This document shows positions 35,422 to 45,564 of a stretch of 64,000 bases of DNA, in pieces; the first letter of the stretch is position 1, and the number at the start of each line of letters is the position of its first letter. The stretch covers positions 1 to 64,000 of the forward strand of contig NZ_PZYY01000005.1 of assembly GCF_003047265.1 (NCBI RefSeq), in the 5' to 3' direction. The position numbers and the translations under genes are program-made. The notes beneath the pieces are model-generated. The model was not told the DNA's origin and did not search any database. It saw nothing but the letters and a program-made list of their open reading frames with translations. Source of the DNA: Nocardioides terrigena (GTDB taxonomy: Bacteria > Actinomycetota > Actinomycetes > Propionibacteriales > Nocardioidaceae).

Positions 35422-35967
35422 GTGTCCGAGAGCAAAGACCGCCCGGTCCTGACCGGACTGGTGGCCCTGGTCGCCGTGGCCGCCGTCGTGGGTCTGCTGT
35501 TCGGGCTGGCCGCGCTGTTCGGCACGAAGGTGCTGGGCCTGGACGGTGGGGGAGTCGACGCGTCGGCGGAGGCCACGTCCGGCAGCGAGACGACGATGTA
35601 CCTCCCCGAGCCGGAGCCGACGGAGACCACGGAGCCGACGACGACCGCCGAGGCGCAGCCCGGCCAGGCGCCCTCCAGCACGGAGACCACGCCGGCCGAG
35701 CAGATCTCCCTCTCGGCGGGCCAGGTCAGCGTCAGCCCCATGCAGCAGATCGACCTCACCGGCACCTACGCCCAGGGTGAGGGGGCGATCCTGCAGGTGC
35801 AGCGCCTCGAGGGCGGCACGTGGTCGGACTTCCCCGTGACCGTGTCGGTGAGCAACCAGACGTTCTCGACCTACGTGCAGACGAGCCAGGCCGGGGTCAA
35901 CAAGTTCCGGGTCAAGGACACCGACTCGAACATCACGTCCAACGAGGTCGAGGTCACCGTCGGCTGA
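35422..35967 (+). CDS. Membrane-anchored protein with Thr/Glu/Pro-rich stalk and Ig-like domain
   Basis: The 181-residue protein has a short cytoplasmic start (MSESKDRPV), one transmembrane helix (about 9-33, LTGLVALVAVAAVVGLLFG), a stalk rich in Thr, Glu and Pro (about 55-95, PEPEPTETTEPTTT) and a C-terminal beta domain (about 95-181, ISLSAGQVSVSPMQQIDLTG and onwards) that reads like an Ig/FN3-type fold. The start is GTG, with GAGAGG eight bases before it. It should sit on the outer face of the membrane. Its last 14 bases overlap the 3' end of the opposing MFS gene. The function is unknown. Confidence 0.75.
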   Translation: MSESKDRPVLTGLVALVAVAAVVGLLFGLAALFGTKVLGLDGGGVDASAEATSGSETTMYLPEPEPTETTEPTTTAEAQPGQAPSSTETTPAEQISLSAGQVSVSPMQQIDLTGTYAQGEGAILQVQRLEGGTWSDFPVTVSVSNQTFSTYVQTSQAGVNKFRVKDTDSNITSNEVEVTVG

Positions 35968-37147
35968 GCGCCGACTGCCGGTCCACCCGGCGCGTCCAGT
36001 AACCGACCCACACCGTGCCGACGGCGGCCAGTCCGCCCAGCACGACGCAGGCCGTGGCCAGCGGGGTCACGGCGACGAGGACGCTGACGAGCACCGGTCC
36101 GCCGGAGACGCCGATGTCGCCGCAGAGGCGCCAGCCGCCGAGGAACTGCGCGCGGCCCTCCGTCGGCGCGGCGTCGGCGCCCAGTGTCATCACGATCCCC
36201 GACCCCAGGCCGTTGCCGGCGGCGATGAGCACCATCACCGCGGCCACCGTGGCGGTGGTGGTGGCCAGGGGGAGCAGCAGGCAGGCGACCGCGGTCGACG
36301 CCACGACCGGGATGGCGACCACGAAGCGGCCGCGGGTGTCCATCAGCCAGCCACCCGGGAAGAAGAAGGCGATGTCGATCGCCGCGGCCACGGCGAAGAT
36401 GAGCGAATTCGTGCTCGCGGAGAGGCCGACGTGCTCGGCCCACAGCGGGAGCAGCACGGTGCGCAGCGAGCGGCTCGCGGCGATGATCACGACGGCCGTG
36501 CCCAGGGTGAGCAGCACCCGGCGATGGGCGCGCAGCACCGACAGCACCGACAGGTGCTCGGTGACCTGCTTGCGCGACTCGGAGCCGAAGTCGGGCATGG
36601 TCAGCGCGAGCAGCGCCGACGCGAGTGACATCGCCGCGGCGAGCCAGAAGACCCAGGTGAGGCTGCCGACCTGGATCAGGCCGGCGCCGAGGAGCGGGCC
36701 GACCAGCACGCCCACCCGCATGCTGCCGCCGAGCATCGACATGGCCCGTGCCCGGAAGGCCATCGGCACGGCGTCGATCATGAAGCCCTGCCGGGCCATC
36801 AGGAAGACCGTCCACGTCATCCCGCTGAAGGTCACCGCGATCCCCAGCGCGAGCACCGACTCGGTGAGCGCGGCCGCGGCCATCGCGACGGCGTCCAGGC
36901 ACCCCACGATGGTCAGCGCCCGGCGCTCACCGATCCGCGCGACGAGGGCCCCGGCGGGCAGGGAGGCGATCAGGCTGCCGATGCCGAGCAGGGCGACGAC
37001 CATGGCCGCGGTGCTCACGTCCGCCCCGAGCTCGCGGGCCCGCAGGGCCAGGATCGGCATCACCGCGCCGTGGCCGATGGCGCTGAGGATCGAGGGTCCG
37101 TACGCCGGGAGGGCGATGTCGCGGAAGCGGAAGTCCCCCGAGGCCAT
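35954..37147 (-). CDS. MFS transporter
   Basis: The 397-residue protein has 12 predicted hydrophobic segments. The first is YGPSILSAIGHGAVMPILAL. The motif A-like loop reads PAGALVARIGERRALTIVG, and the second-half equivalent is PGGWLMDTRGRF. The ATG at 37147 was chosen because MASGDFRFRDIALP is a natural start just ahead of the first helix. It is a member of the general MFS_1 group, and the substrate is not readable. Its 3' end overlaps that of the convergent membrane-anchored protein. Confidence 0.88.
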   Translation of the reverse strand: MASGDFRFRDIALPAYGPSILSAIGHGAVMPILALRARELGADVSTAAMVVALLGIGSLIASLPAGALVARIGERRALTIVGCLDAVAMAAAALTESVLALGIAVTFSGMTWTVFLMARQGFMIDAVPMAFRARAMSMLGGSMRVGVLVGPLLGAGLIQVGSLTWVFWLAAAMSLASALLALTMPDFGSESRKQVTEHLSVLSVLRAHRRVLLTLGTAVVIIAASRSLRTVLLPLWAEHVGLSASTNSLIFAVAAAIDIAFFFPGGWLMDTRGRFVVAIPVVASTAVACLLLPLATTTATVAAVMVLIAAGNGLGSGIVMTLGADAAPTEGRAQFLGGWRLCGDIGVSGGPVLVSVLVAVTPLATACVVLGGLAAVGTVWVGYWTRRVDRQSALSRR

Positions 37148-37217
37148 CACCCGCCCATCTTCGCAGCGACCCGCCCGGCCGCCGGACACGGTGCCGGGGC
37201 CGGACGGGTCGTGGATC

Positions 37218-37285
37218 GGTGGATCAACCGGCGAGGTGGATCAACCGGCGAGGTGGATCAACCGGGGAGGCGGATCAGCCGGGGA
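37218..37285. repeat. Four tandem 17-bp units
   Basis: The unit GGTGGATCAACCGGCGA is repeated at 37218, 37235, 37252 (one change) and 37269 (three changes). The last copy encodes the C-terminal end and stop of the aldo/keto reductase gene, and the other three are non-coding. Each unit contains a near-palindrome (GGTGGATCAACC). Confidence 0.85.
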
Positions 37286-38120
37286 TGTAGTCGAACGTGT
37301 CCGGGTTGGGTCCCATCCGGCCGGACTCGCCCCGGTCGAGACCGTCGAGGGCGGAGACCTGCTCGGCGGAGAGCTCGAAGTCGAAGATCTCGAAGTTCTC
37401 GCGCATCCGCTCGGCCTTCATGGACTTGGGGAAGATGATGTCGCCGCGCTGCACGTGCCAGCGCAGGGTGACCTGGGCCGGCGAGCGGCCGACCGCCGAG
37501 GCGATCTCGCCGATCGTGTCGTCGTCGTTGACCTTGCCCTGCGCGATCGGGGACCACGCCTCGGTGAGCACGCCGTGACGCGCGTTGGCCGCCCGCACGT
37601 CCTCGTTGGCGAAGAACGGGTGCACCTCGACCTGGTTGACCACCGGCACGACGCCGGTCGCCTCGACGATGCGGTCCAGGTGGGCGGGCTGGAAGTTGGA
37701 GACGCCGATCGAGCGCGTCTTCCCGGCCTGCTGGGCCTCGATCAGTGCCTGCCACGTCGAGACGAAGTCGCCGTCGTACTGCGTGGGCAGCGGCCAGTGG
37801 ATGAGGAACAGGTCGGTCTGCTCGAGGCCGAGGCGCTCGAGGGACTCATCGATGGCCCGGCGCGCGTCGTCGAGGCGGTGGAAGCCGTTGTTGAGCTTGG
37901 TGGTGACGTAGAGCTCGTCGCGGGACAGGCCGGAGTCCTTGATCGCGGCGCCGACGCCCGCCTCGTTCTCGTACATCTGCGCGGTGTCGATGTGGCGGTA
38001 ACCGGCCTCGAAGGCCTGGGCCACGGTGTCCGCGGTCTCCTCCGGCGGGACCTGGAAGACGCCGAAGCCGAGCTGCGGGATGGACGTGCCGTCGTGGAGC
38101 TTGATCTGGGGAACAGTCAT
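37275..38120 (-). CDS. Aldo/keto reductase (AKR5-like)
   Basis: The 281-residue NADPH-dependent (beta/alpha)8 barrel reduces aldehydes and ketones. The catalytic tetrad is visible: Asp in YRHIDTAQMY with Tyr54 close by, Lys in VTTKLNN and His in FLIHWPLP. The cofactor region IIFPKSMKAERMRENF near the C-terminus is the family's NADPH phosphate clamp. The length is that of the 2,5-diketo-gluconate reductase group. The ATG at 38120 is preceded by a short gap to the divergent nucleotidyltransferase gene. Its last codons lie in the fourth copy of a 17-bp tandem repeat. Confidence 0.93.
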   Translation of the reverse strand: MTVPQIKLHDGTSIPQLGFGVFQVPPEETADTVAQAFEAGYRHIDTAQMYENEAGVGAAIKDSGLSRDELYVTTKLNNGFHRLDDARRAIDESLERLGLEQTDLFLIHWPLPTQYDGDFVSTWQALIEAQQAGKTRSIGVSNFQPAHLDRIVEATGVVPVVNQVEVHPFFANEDVRAANARHGVLTEAWSPIAQGKVNDDDTIGEIASAVGRSPAQVTLRWHVQRGDIIFPKSMKAERMRENFEIFDFELSAEQVSALDGLDRGESGRMGPNPDTFDYIPG

Positions 38121-38182
38121 ACGAGGCCCTACACGGATCGGCCGCCCGATATTCCGTTGCGCCCGTCCCTAGGGTGGGGCGA

Positions 38183-38968
38183 GTGCCCGACCTGGACCTC
38201 CCTGCCCACCTCTCGCCGCAGCACGCCGCCGCCATCCAGCGCCTGGCCGACCGCAACGACGCCGACCACGGTGACGGGTTCCTCGGCCTCGTGCTGAGCG
38301 GCTCCACCGGCCGCGGGATGGCCACGGAGCGGTCCGACCTCGACGTCCTCGTCGTGCTCACCGACGAGGCCGCGGCAGGGCGGCGTACGACGAAGTCACC
38401 CGACGTCGACGAGGTCCCGACTCCCCTCGCCGAGCTCGAGGAGCTGCCGCCCTTCGGGACCGACGGCTGGTGGTACCGCTGGTCCTGCGCCTGGGCCCCG
38501 GTGCTGCTGGACCGCACCGGCGGCGTGCTGCCCGACCTCGTACGCCGCCACGCGACGCTGGCGCCGGACGAGCAGCGCGAGGTGCTGGTCACCCACGACC
38601 GGTTGGACGGCTACGTCAACTACGCCTTCCGATCCCTCAAGAACGACCGGGACGGGCGGCCCCTCGAGCGGCGTCTCGACGCGGCGGAGTCGGTGCCGTG
38701 GCTGCTCGACACGGTCTTCGCGCTGGAGGGGCGGGTGCGGCCCTACATGAAGTACCTCCCGTGGGAGCTGCGCACCCACCCGCTCCCGCACTGGCCGGCC
38801 GAGGAGACCCTCGAGCTCCTGGAGCGAACCCTGGACGGCGACCCGCAGGCGGTGCGCGAGACCTTCACCCGCGTCGAGCGGGCGGTGCACGCACACCCAG
38901 CCGCCGAGGAGCTGGCTGCGATCCTCGACGGCTGGGGTGACCAGCTGGCCCTGCTCCGGGTCAGCTGA
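38183..38968 (+). CDS. Nucleotidyltransferase-domain protein
   Basis: The 261-residue protein has the polymerase-beta-type nucleotidyltransferase motif GSTGRG followed by SDLDVLVVL, giving the two metal-binding Asp residues. The helical C-terminal half (about 130-255) resembles that of aminoglycoside-type or MNT-like enzymes. Start GTG at 38183 follows AGGGTGGGG by a few bases, and the GTG nine bases upstream lies within that ribosome site. It is not followed by a HEPN gene, so a HEPN-MNT toxin pair is not supported. It could adenylylate a small molecule or a protein. It ends convergent to the M4 peptidase gene with eight bases of overlap. Confidence 0.8.
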   Translation: MPDLDLPAHLSPQHAAAIQRLADRNDADHGDGFLGLVLSGSTGRGMATERSDLDVLVVLTDEAAAGRRTTKSPDVDEVPTPLAELEELPPFGTDGWWYRWSCAWAPVLLDRTGGVLPDLVRRHATLAPDEQREVLVTHDRLDGYVNYAFRSLKNDRDGRPLERRLDAAESVPWLLDTVFALEGRVRPYMKYLPWELRTHPLPHWPAEETLELLERTLDGDPQAVRETFTRVERAVHAHPAAEELAAILDGWGDQLALLRVS

Positions 38969-40973
38969 CCGCGACGGCCGCGTCGTCGAGGACGAAGCTC
39001 GTCTGCAGCGACGAGTCCTCGTTCATCAGGAACTTCACGGTCACCGACTTGCCCTTGTAGGCGAGCAGGCTGTGCGAGTACTGCGTGTACGTCGCGTTGG
39101 TGCCGACGTTGCTGAAGGTGCGCAGCGTGGTGGTGACCCCGTCGACGACGACCTGCACGCGGAACGTGTCGTACGCGGTCGAGCCGGACTCGGCCGTGTC
39201 CGTGCGGATCCAGTAGGACAGGTTGGCCGCGGTCGCCGTCGAGGGGACGGTCACCGCCTGGGTCAGCGTCTCGGTCGAGGTGGTGGCGTTGCCGCCGAAC
39301 CACGCCTTGTAGGAGCCGGTGCGGGCCGGGCGGCTCGCGTTGGTGGTGATGATGCCGGTGTTGCCGGCCCACGACGCGGCGCCGGACTCGAAGCCCGGGT
39401 TGGCGAGCAGGTTGCCGCCGGTCGGCGGGGGCGTGGTGCCACCGCAGGTCGGGTCGGCGGTCTGTGCCGGCACGTTGACCGCGTCCCACGCCGCCTTGAC
39501 GGCGTTGAACTGGGTGCAGGTGCTGTCGAGGTTCTTGGCCGCGGTCAGCGTCCAGGTGCGGTACTTGAGGTAGGACGACGAGGACGTCTTCATCAGCATC
39601 GCGTTGTACATGATCTTGCCGGCGTTCTGGATGCCGACACCGGAGACCGACGTGCTGTCGCAGCGCGACGTACCGCCCTGCGAAAGCAGGTAGAAGAAGT
39701 GGTTGCCGGGGCCGGCGGCCGCGTGCACCTCGGTGGACGGGATCGAGCTGGTGTAGCAGGCCGGGTCACCGACGGCGGCCGGGTTGGCCATGTCGCGGAT
39801 CGGGCCCTGGCCGACCAGGTTGATCTCCTCGCCGATGGTCCAGTCGGGACCGTCGTACGACGCGGACTGGTTGTCGTAGTACTCCGTCAGCGTCGCCAGG
39901 ACGTCGCCGACGAACTCCTGCGTGCCGGCCTGCGAGATGCCGCCGGGGGTGCGGTCGTCGACGCCGTGGCCGTACTCGTGGGCCACCACGTCGAGCGAGC
40001 TGATCCACTGGCCGGACTGGTTCTTGCCGATCTGGACCTGGGTGCCGTCGTAGTAGGCGTTGATGTCGTTGAGCCCGACACGCAGCGGGACCCAGCCGCC
40101 CGAGCCGGTCATGCCGTTGCGGCCCAGCCAGGACGTCATCATCCCCTTCATCTGCTGGGCGGCGTAGAGGCCGTCGACGCAGCCGGTCTCCTTGTTGGTG
40201 GCGTTGCCGTTGCCCCACGCGTCGTCGGTGCCGCTGAAGGTCACGTTGGTCGCCGAGTCCTGGCACTTCAGGGTCGTGGCCGACGGGTCGGTCATCGTGA
40301 AGCTGCTGCCCGAGCCGCTGGTCGCGATCGGGAGCGGGTTGGGTCCGGAGTACGCCGCGGTGCCCGTGCCGTGGGCGATCTGCTCGCGGCCCTCGAGGAC
40401 CGAGCCGTCGCCCGCGTCGACGTACACGAACTGCCACGACGGCTCGCCACCCTCGGTGGTACCGCGGACCTGGGTCTCCCACGCGAGGGCAGTGCGGTCG
40501 CGCTGCCAGACCACGAGGCGGGGCTCGGAGACGTCGGAGACCTCGGCGACGCGTCCGCGGGCCGCCTCGACGGCGCGGTCCCGGCCCACGGTCGGGGTGG
40601 TCGAGGCGAGGTCGACCGGACGGTCCTGGGCGACGGACGTGGCGAGCACGTCACCGGTCGCGTCGGTGACGACCACGAAGTCGCCGCCGACGACCGGGAG
40701 GCCCTGGTGGGTGCGCTCGTAGGCGACCGCGCGGGTGTCGTTCGCACCGGTCAGCGTGCCGGTGCGGACGAAGGCGTCACCGCGGGCCTCCTTGACCTTG
40801 CCGGGGTGCTTGTCGATCCAGGAGCGCGAGGCGTCCTGGGCGAGCCGGCTGCCGTCTGCGGCGGACGCGACGGTCTTCTGGGGGGCCGCAGAGCTCGCGG
40901 TGGTGACGGGGGAGGTCGTGAGGGCGGCGGCGATGGCCATCGTCCCGAGACCCGCGACAAGAGTTCGCTTCAC
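38961..40973 (-). CDS. Secreted M4 family (thermolysin-like) metallopeptidase with C-terminal beta domain
   Basis: The 670-residue preproprotein starts MKRTLVAGLGTMAIAAAL, a clear signal peptide with a cleavage site near ASSAAP (about 30). A FTP/PepSY-type propeptide follows (to about 200). The protease domain has the zinc site HEYGH (His332-His336) and a downstream Glu353 in TQEFVGD as probable third ligand, with His at STEVHAAAGPGNHFFY completing the M4 active site. After a Thr/Pro linker (about 510) a C-terminal jelly-roll-like domain (NLLANPGFESGAASW onward) probably binds sugars or the cell surface. The start is GTG at 40973 with GAAAGG about nine bases upstream. It probably feeds on extracellular protein. 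Confidence 0.93.
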   Translation of the reverse strand: MKRTLVAGLGTMAIAAALTTSPVTTASSAAPQKTVASAADGSRLAQDASRSWIDKHPGKVKEARGDAFVRTGTLTGANDTRAVAYERTHQGLPVVGGDFVVVTDATGDVLATSVAQDRPVDLASTTPTVGRDRAVEAARGRVAEVSDVSEPRLVVWQRDRTALAWETQVRGTTEGGEPSWQFVYVDAGDGSVLEGREQIAHGTGTAAYSGPNPLPIATSGSGSSFTMTDPSATTLKCQDSATNVTFSGTDDAWGNGNATNKETGCVDGLYAAQQMKGMMTSWLGRNGMTGSGGWVPLRVGLNDINAYYDGTQVQIGKNQSGQWISSLDVVAHEYGHGVDDRTPGGISQAGTQEFVGDVLATLTEYYDNQSASYDGPDWTIGEEINLVGQGPIRDMANPAAVGDPACYTSSIPSTEVHAAAGPGNHFFYLLSQGGTSRCDSTSVSGVGIQNAGKIMYNAMLMKTSSSSYLKYRTWTLTAAKNLDSTCTQFNAVKAAWDAVNVPAQTADPTCGGTTPPPTGGNLLANPGFESGAASWAGNTGIITTNASRPARTGSYKAWFGGNATTSTETLTQAVTVPSTATAANLSYWIRTDTAESGSTAYDTFRVQVVVDGVTTTLRTFSNVGTNATYTQYSHSLLAYKGKSVTVKFLMNEDSSLQTSFVLDDAAVAVS

Positions 40974-41117
40974 GCGATCGAACCTTTCGGGTGGGCGGCC
41001 AGGTCCGGCCGCTGGAGGCCCGCTGGGGTGGCGGGCACGTGCACAGAGTTGCGATCCGGGTGTCGTCCGGCAATGACTTCCGTGTTGCAGGTCTGTGCAA
41101 TGCGTGAAGATGTGGCA

Positions 41118-41897
41118 ATGACCAGCGCTCATGACCTCCTCGAGGCCTACGACCGGCAGCTGCGACGCGAGGGAGAGGTGGGTCGCGCCACCGAGGTGGT
41201 CGAGCTGGGGCCGTTGCTGCTGGCGACCTTCGACCACGGGGGATTCGTCACCTACGCGTCGCTCGAGGGCCACGACGTCGACACCCTGGTCTCGGGCGCG
41301 ATCGTGCACTTCCGCGACCGCACGGAGGTGGCGACCTTCGAGTGGAAGACGCGCGGCCACGACTGGCCGGACGACCTCGGCGAGCGGCTCGTGGCGCACG
41401 CCCTGGTCGCCGAGCCGGCGGAGACCGTGATGATCGGCGAGGCGTCCGCGCTCGCCGTACCCGTCGACGTGCCGGGCGTGACCGTCCGCCGGGCCGGGGC
41501 CACCGGGGACGCGCGCCGCGACGTCGAGGCGATGCTCGCGATGCAGGAGTCCGTCTTCGGCCGGGGGCGCGGCCCGTCGGTCGAGTCGTCGCTGGCCACC
41601 CTCGAGTCGGGCGAGGCCGAGCTGTGGCTGGCCGAGGTCGACGGCACCGTCGTGTGCGCCGGGCGGCTCCAGGTCGTGCCGGGCACCGACTTCGCCGGGA
41701 TCTGGGGCGGCTCGACGCTGCCTGAGTACCGGGGCCGCGGGATCTACCGGGCCCTGGTCTCGGCCCGGGCCCGCTCGGCGGTCGACCTCGGCGTCCGCTA
41801 CCTCCACTCCGACTCGACCGACATGTCGCGCCCGATCCTGGAGCGCTCCGGGCTGCTGCCCGTGACGACCACGACGCCGTACGTCTGGACCCGCTGA
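41118..41897 (+). CDS. GNAT family N-acetyltransferase
   Basis: The 259-residue protein has a C-terminal half (about 115-259) with the acetyl-CoA-binding motif A as LPEYRGRGIYRALV, preceded by the strand FAGIWGGSTL and followed by LHSDSTDMSRPILERSGL. The N-terminal about 100 residues lack known motifs and may be a degenerate GNAT or lid domain. The ATG at 41118 gives a sensible MTSAHDLLEAYDRQL start. It is divergent from the M4 peptidase gene (144-base gap with both promoters). A palindromic repeat starts three bases after its stop. Confidence 0.87.
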   Translation: MTSAHDLLEAYDRQLRREGEVGRATEVVELGPLLLATFDHGGFVTYASLEGHDVDTLVSGAIVHFRDRTEVATFEWKTRGHDWPDDLGERLVAHALVAEPAETVMIGEASALAVPVDVPGVTVRRAGATGDARRDVEAMLAMQESVFGRGRGPSVESSLATLESGEAELWLAEVDGTVVCAGRLQVVPGTDFAGIWGGSTLPEYRGRGIYRALVSARARSAVDLGVRYLHSDSTDMSRPILERSGLLPVTTTTPYVWTR

Positions 41898-41900
41898 GTC

Positions 41901-41966
41901 GGGGTAGTCCGTGACGAACGGACCCGGGAAGCGCGGATCAGGGGTCCGACCGTCACGGACTACCCC
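41901..41966. repeat. Palindromic element, copy E (66 bp)
   Basis: The arms start GGGGTAGTCCGTGACGAACG and end CGTCACGGACTACCCC, with the loop GGGAAGCGCGGATCA. It is one base shorter than the other copies. It lies between two convergent genes (GNAT and SGNH hydrolase) and could end transcription from both sides. Confidence 0.9.
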
Positions 41967-41992
41967 GGAAATCGCCGGAGAGGCAGGAACCC

Positions 41993-42679
41993 TCAGCCGA
42001 GCAGGCCGAGGTCGCCGAGCCGGTCCGCGACCGCGTCGCCGAAGATCTCGTGGCCCTCGGGCGTCAGGTGCAGCCGGTCGGGCAGGTAGGGCAGGCGCAG
42101 GTCGCTGGTGGCGACGTACGGGACCCCGCTGTCGGCCGCGAGCCTGGCGAGCAGCCGGTCGACGCGGGGTACGGCGTGGGCGCGCGAGGGGGCGGTGGCT
42201 GGTCCGACGACCACGACCCGGTGCCCCTCGAGGGACTGCATCAGCCGCGCGAAGCCGAGGGTGATCGCCGTGGACGAGCGGTCGAAGTCGTTGAGGCCAC
42301 CCTCGACGACCACCAGGCCCTCCAGCGGAGCCTCGAGCGCGCGGGTGCCGAACGACTCGTCGCCGCACGGGCTCGCCGTCCGGCTGAAGCCCGACCCGGA
42401 GAAGCCGGCGACGGTCACCCGGCCGGGCAGGCGCGACGGCCAGGACCCGGCGAGCCGGTCGAGGCCGAGGCCCACCGACCACGAGTCGCCGACCACCGTC
42501 ACGGGAGTGCCCGAGCCGGTGACGAGCTCGGCCCGCTGCGCGGCCTGGACGCTGTGCCGGGCGCAGTAGGACATCCCGGCGCCGGCGCGCTCGACGAGCT
42601 GGACCGTGAGCACGGCGGCGACGACCAGCACGGCCAGCAGGGCCGGCACGGCGTAGCGGAGGTCGAGGCGGGTGGTCAC
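41993..42679 (-). CDS. SGNH/GDSL-type hydrolase with N-terminal membrane anchor
   Basis: The 228-residue protein has a hydrophobic helix at about 10-30 (PALLAVLVVAAVLTVQLV), so it is an exported anchor protein. The hydrolase motifs are block I VVGDSWSVGLG with the nucleophilic Ser, a Gly in VAGFSGSGFS, Asn in EGGLNDFD and the final Asp-x-x-His as LPDRLHLTPEGHE. The family cleaves ester bonds in lipids or sugars. The GTG at 42679 was chosen because it sits a few residues ahead of the helix; an ATG at 42733 is possible. It is divergent from dnaK, with the HspR-type site between them. Confidence 0.85.
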   Translation of the reverse strand: MTTRLDLRYAVPALLAVLVVAAVLTVQLVERAGAGMSYCARHSVQAAQRAELVTGSGTPVTVVGDSWSVGLGLDRLAGSWPSRLPGRVTVAGFSGSGFSRTASPCGDESFGTRALEAPLEGLVVVEGGLNDFDRSSTAITLGFARLMQSLEGHRVVVVGPATAPSRAHAVPRVDRLLARLAADSGVPYVATSDLRLPYLPDRLHLTPEGHEIFGDAVADRLGDLGLLG

Positions 42680-42803
42680 GGCCCAATCATCCGGTCTGGA
42701 CCACCGAGGCGCACGCGATCTGCGGAAATGCACACCGATGTGATGACAACGTCATCGTCCGGGAACAAGGCGGGTGGGGGCTGCGTTGTCACCCATGAAC
42801 GAA

Positions 42804-42824
42804 CTTGAGTTGATCCGGCTCAAC
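42804..42824 (+). promoter_or_regulatory. HAIR operator (HspR binding site) before dnaK
   Basis: CTTGAGT-TGATCCG-GCTCAAC matches the HspR-associated inverted repeat consensus CTTGAGT-N7-ACTCAAG at most positions. It lies 80 bases before the dnaK ATG, within the likely promoter. HspR with DnaK as co-repressor binds such sites in Streptomyces and mycobacteria. Confidence 0.85.
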
Positions 42825-42904
42825 TTGTTTGTCAGACTCGCCGCAGGGCGGCAGGATGACGCCCACACCCAGACATTCCAGCTATCCAGCGGAGGTAACA
42901 CCCC

Positions 42905-44766
<1,862 letters not shown>

Positions 44767-44770
<4 letters not shown>

Positions 44771-45483
44771 CCTCTTCCGACGGATCCTTCGGGGACGCCG
44801 CGGGCGAGATGGCCAACGAGACCGAGGTCGAGGTGACGCCCCAGGGCGACGCCTCGGCCTCGGCCGGCGCCACCGGGTCCGGCACGCCGGACGACACCGG
44901 CGCCGGCCCCGCGATGGGCACTCCCACCGGCCACGCGCCGGGTGAGGACATCAGCGGCGTCGACAACTGGGTCGAGGAGGGTGGCCCCCTCGAGCCCCAG
45001 GACGTGGCCGACGTGGAGGGTGGTGCGGCCGAGGCCGACCCGCTCACCGCGGCCGAGACGGCCCTGGCCGAGCGGACCGTGGACCTGCAGCGGCTGCAGG
45101 CCGAGTTCCTCAACTACAAGCGCCGCGTCGACCGGGACCGCGACCTCATCGCCGAGAACGCGACGTACAAGGTCCTCAGCCCGATCATCGAGGTGCTCGA
45201 CACCATCGACCGGGCCCGCGAGCACGGGGAGGTCGACGGCGGCTTCAAGTCCGTGGCCGACCAGCTCGAGCGGATCGTCGCGGGTCTCGGGCTCACCAAG
45301 TTCGGCGCGCCGGGCGATGCGTTCGACCCGACGATCCACGAGGCGCTGAGCCACATCGGCGAGGATCCCGACGTGGAGGTGACCACCGCCAAGGTGGTGG
45401 CCAAGTCCGGCTACAAGATCGGCGACCGGGTGGTCCGCGCGGCACAGGTGCTCGTGGTCGACCCGGCCACGCCGACCGCGTGA
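44767..45483 (+). CDS. grpE: Nucleotide exchange factor GrpE
   Basis: The 238-residue co-chaperone releases ADP from DnaK. About 95 residues of acidic, Gly/Ala-rich N-terminal tail precede the dimerisation coiled coil ([20 protein letters not shown]) and the beta domain with the GrpE signature ([10 protein letters not shown], then [20 protein letters not shown]). The GTG start overlaps the dnaK stop (GTGA). The tail is longer than in Escherichia coli GrpE, as in other actinobacteria. Confidence 0.97.
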
Positions 45484-45496
45484 CGCAGGCTCGACC

Positions 45497-45522
45497 GGCC
45501 CGGCGACTCCTGTCGCCGGGCC
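45497..45522 (+). terminator. Hairpin between grpE and dnaJ
   Basis: A perfect 11-bp stem (GGCCCGGCGAC / GTCGCCGGGCC) with a TCCT loop lies 13 bases after the grpE stop and about 40 before dnaJ. It has no U-tract. It probably tunes how much of the message continues into dnaJ-hspR, by attenuation or mRNA processing. Confidence 0.65.
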
Positions 45523-45564
45523 ACCCGCACGGCACACTCACCAGGCACGAGAGGAGGGGATGGC

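Noticed and set aside
38183..38968. HEPN-MNT toxin-antitoxin pair
   Set aside because: The nucleotidyltransferase motif is present, but no HEPN gene is next to it. The neighbours are an aldo/keto reductase and a peptidase.
38937..41117. Long + strand frame opposite the M4 peptidase gene
   Set aside because: It is antisense to a clear metallopeptidase, is made of Val/Arg/Gly-rich low-complexity sequence without motifs, and only its end is the true GNAT gene.
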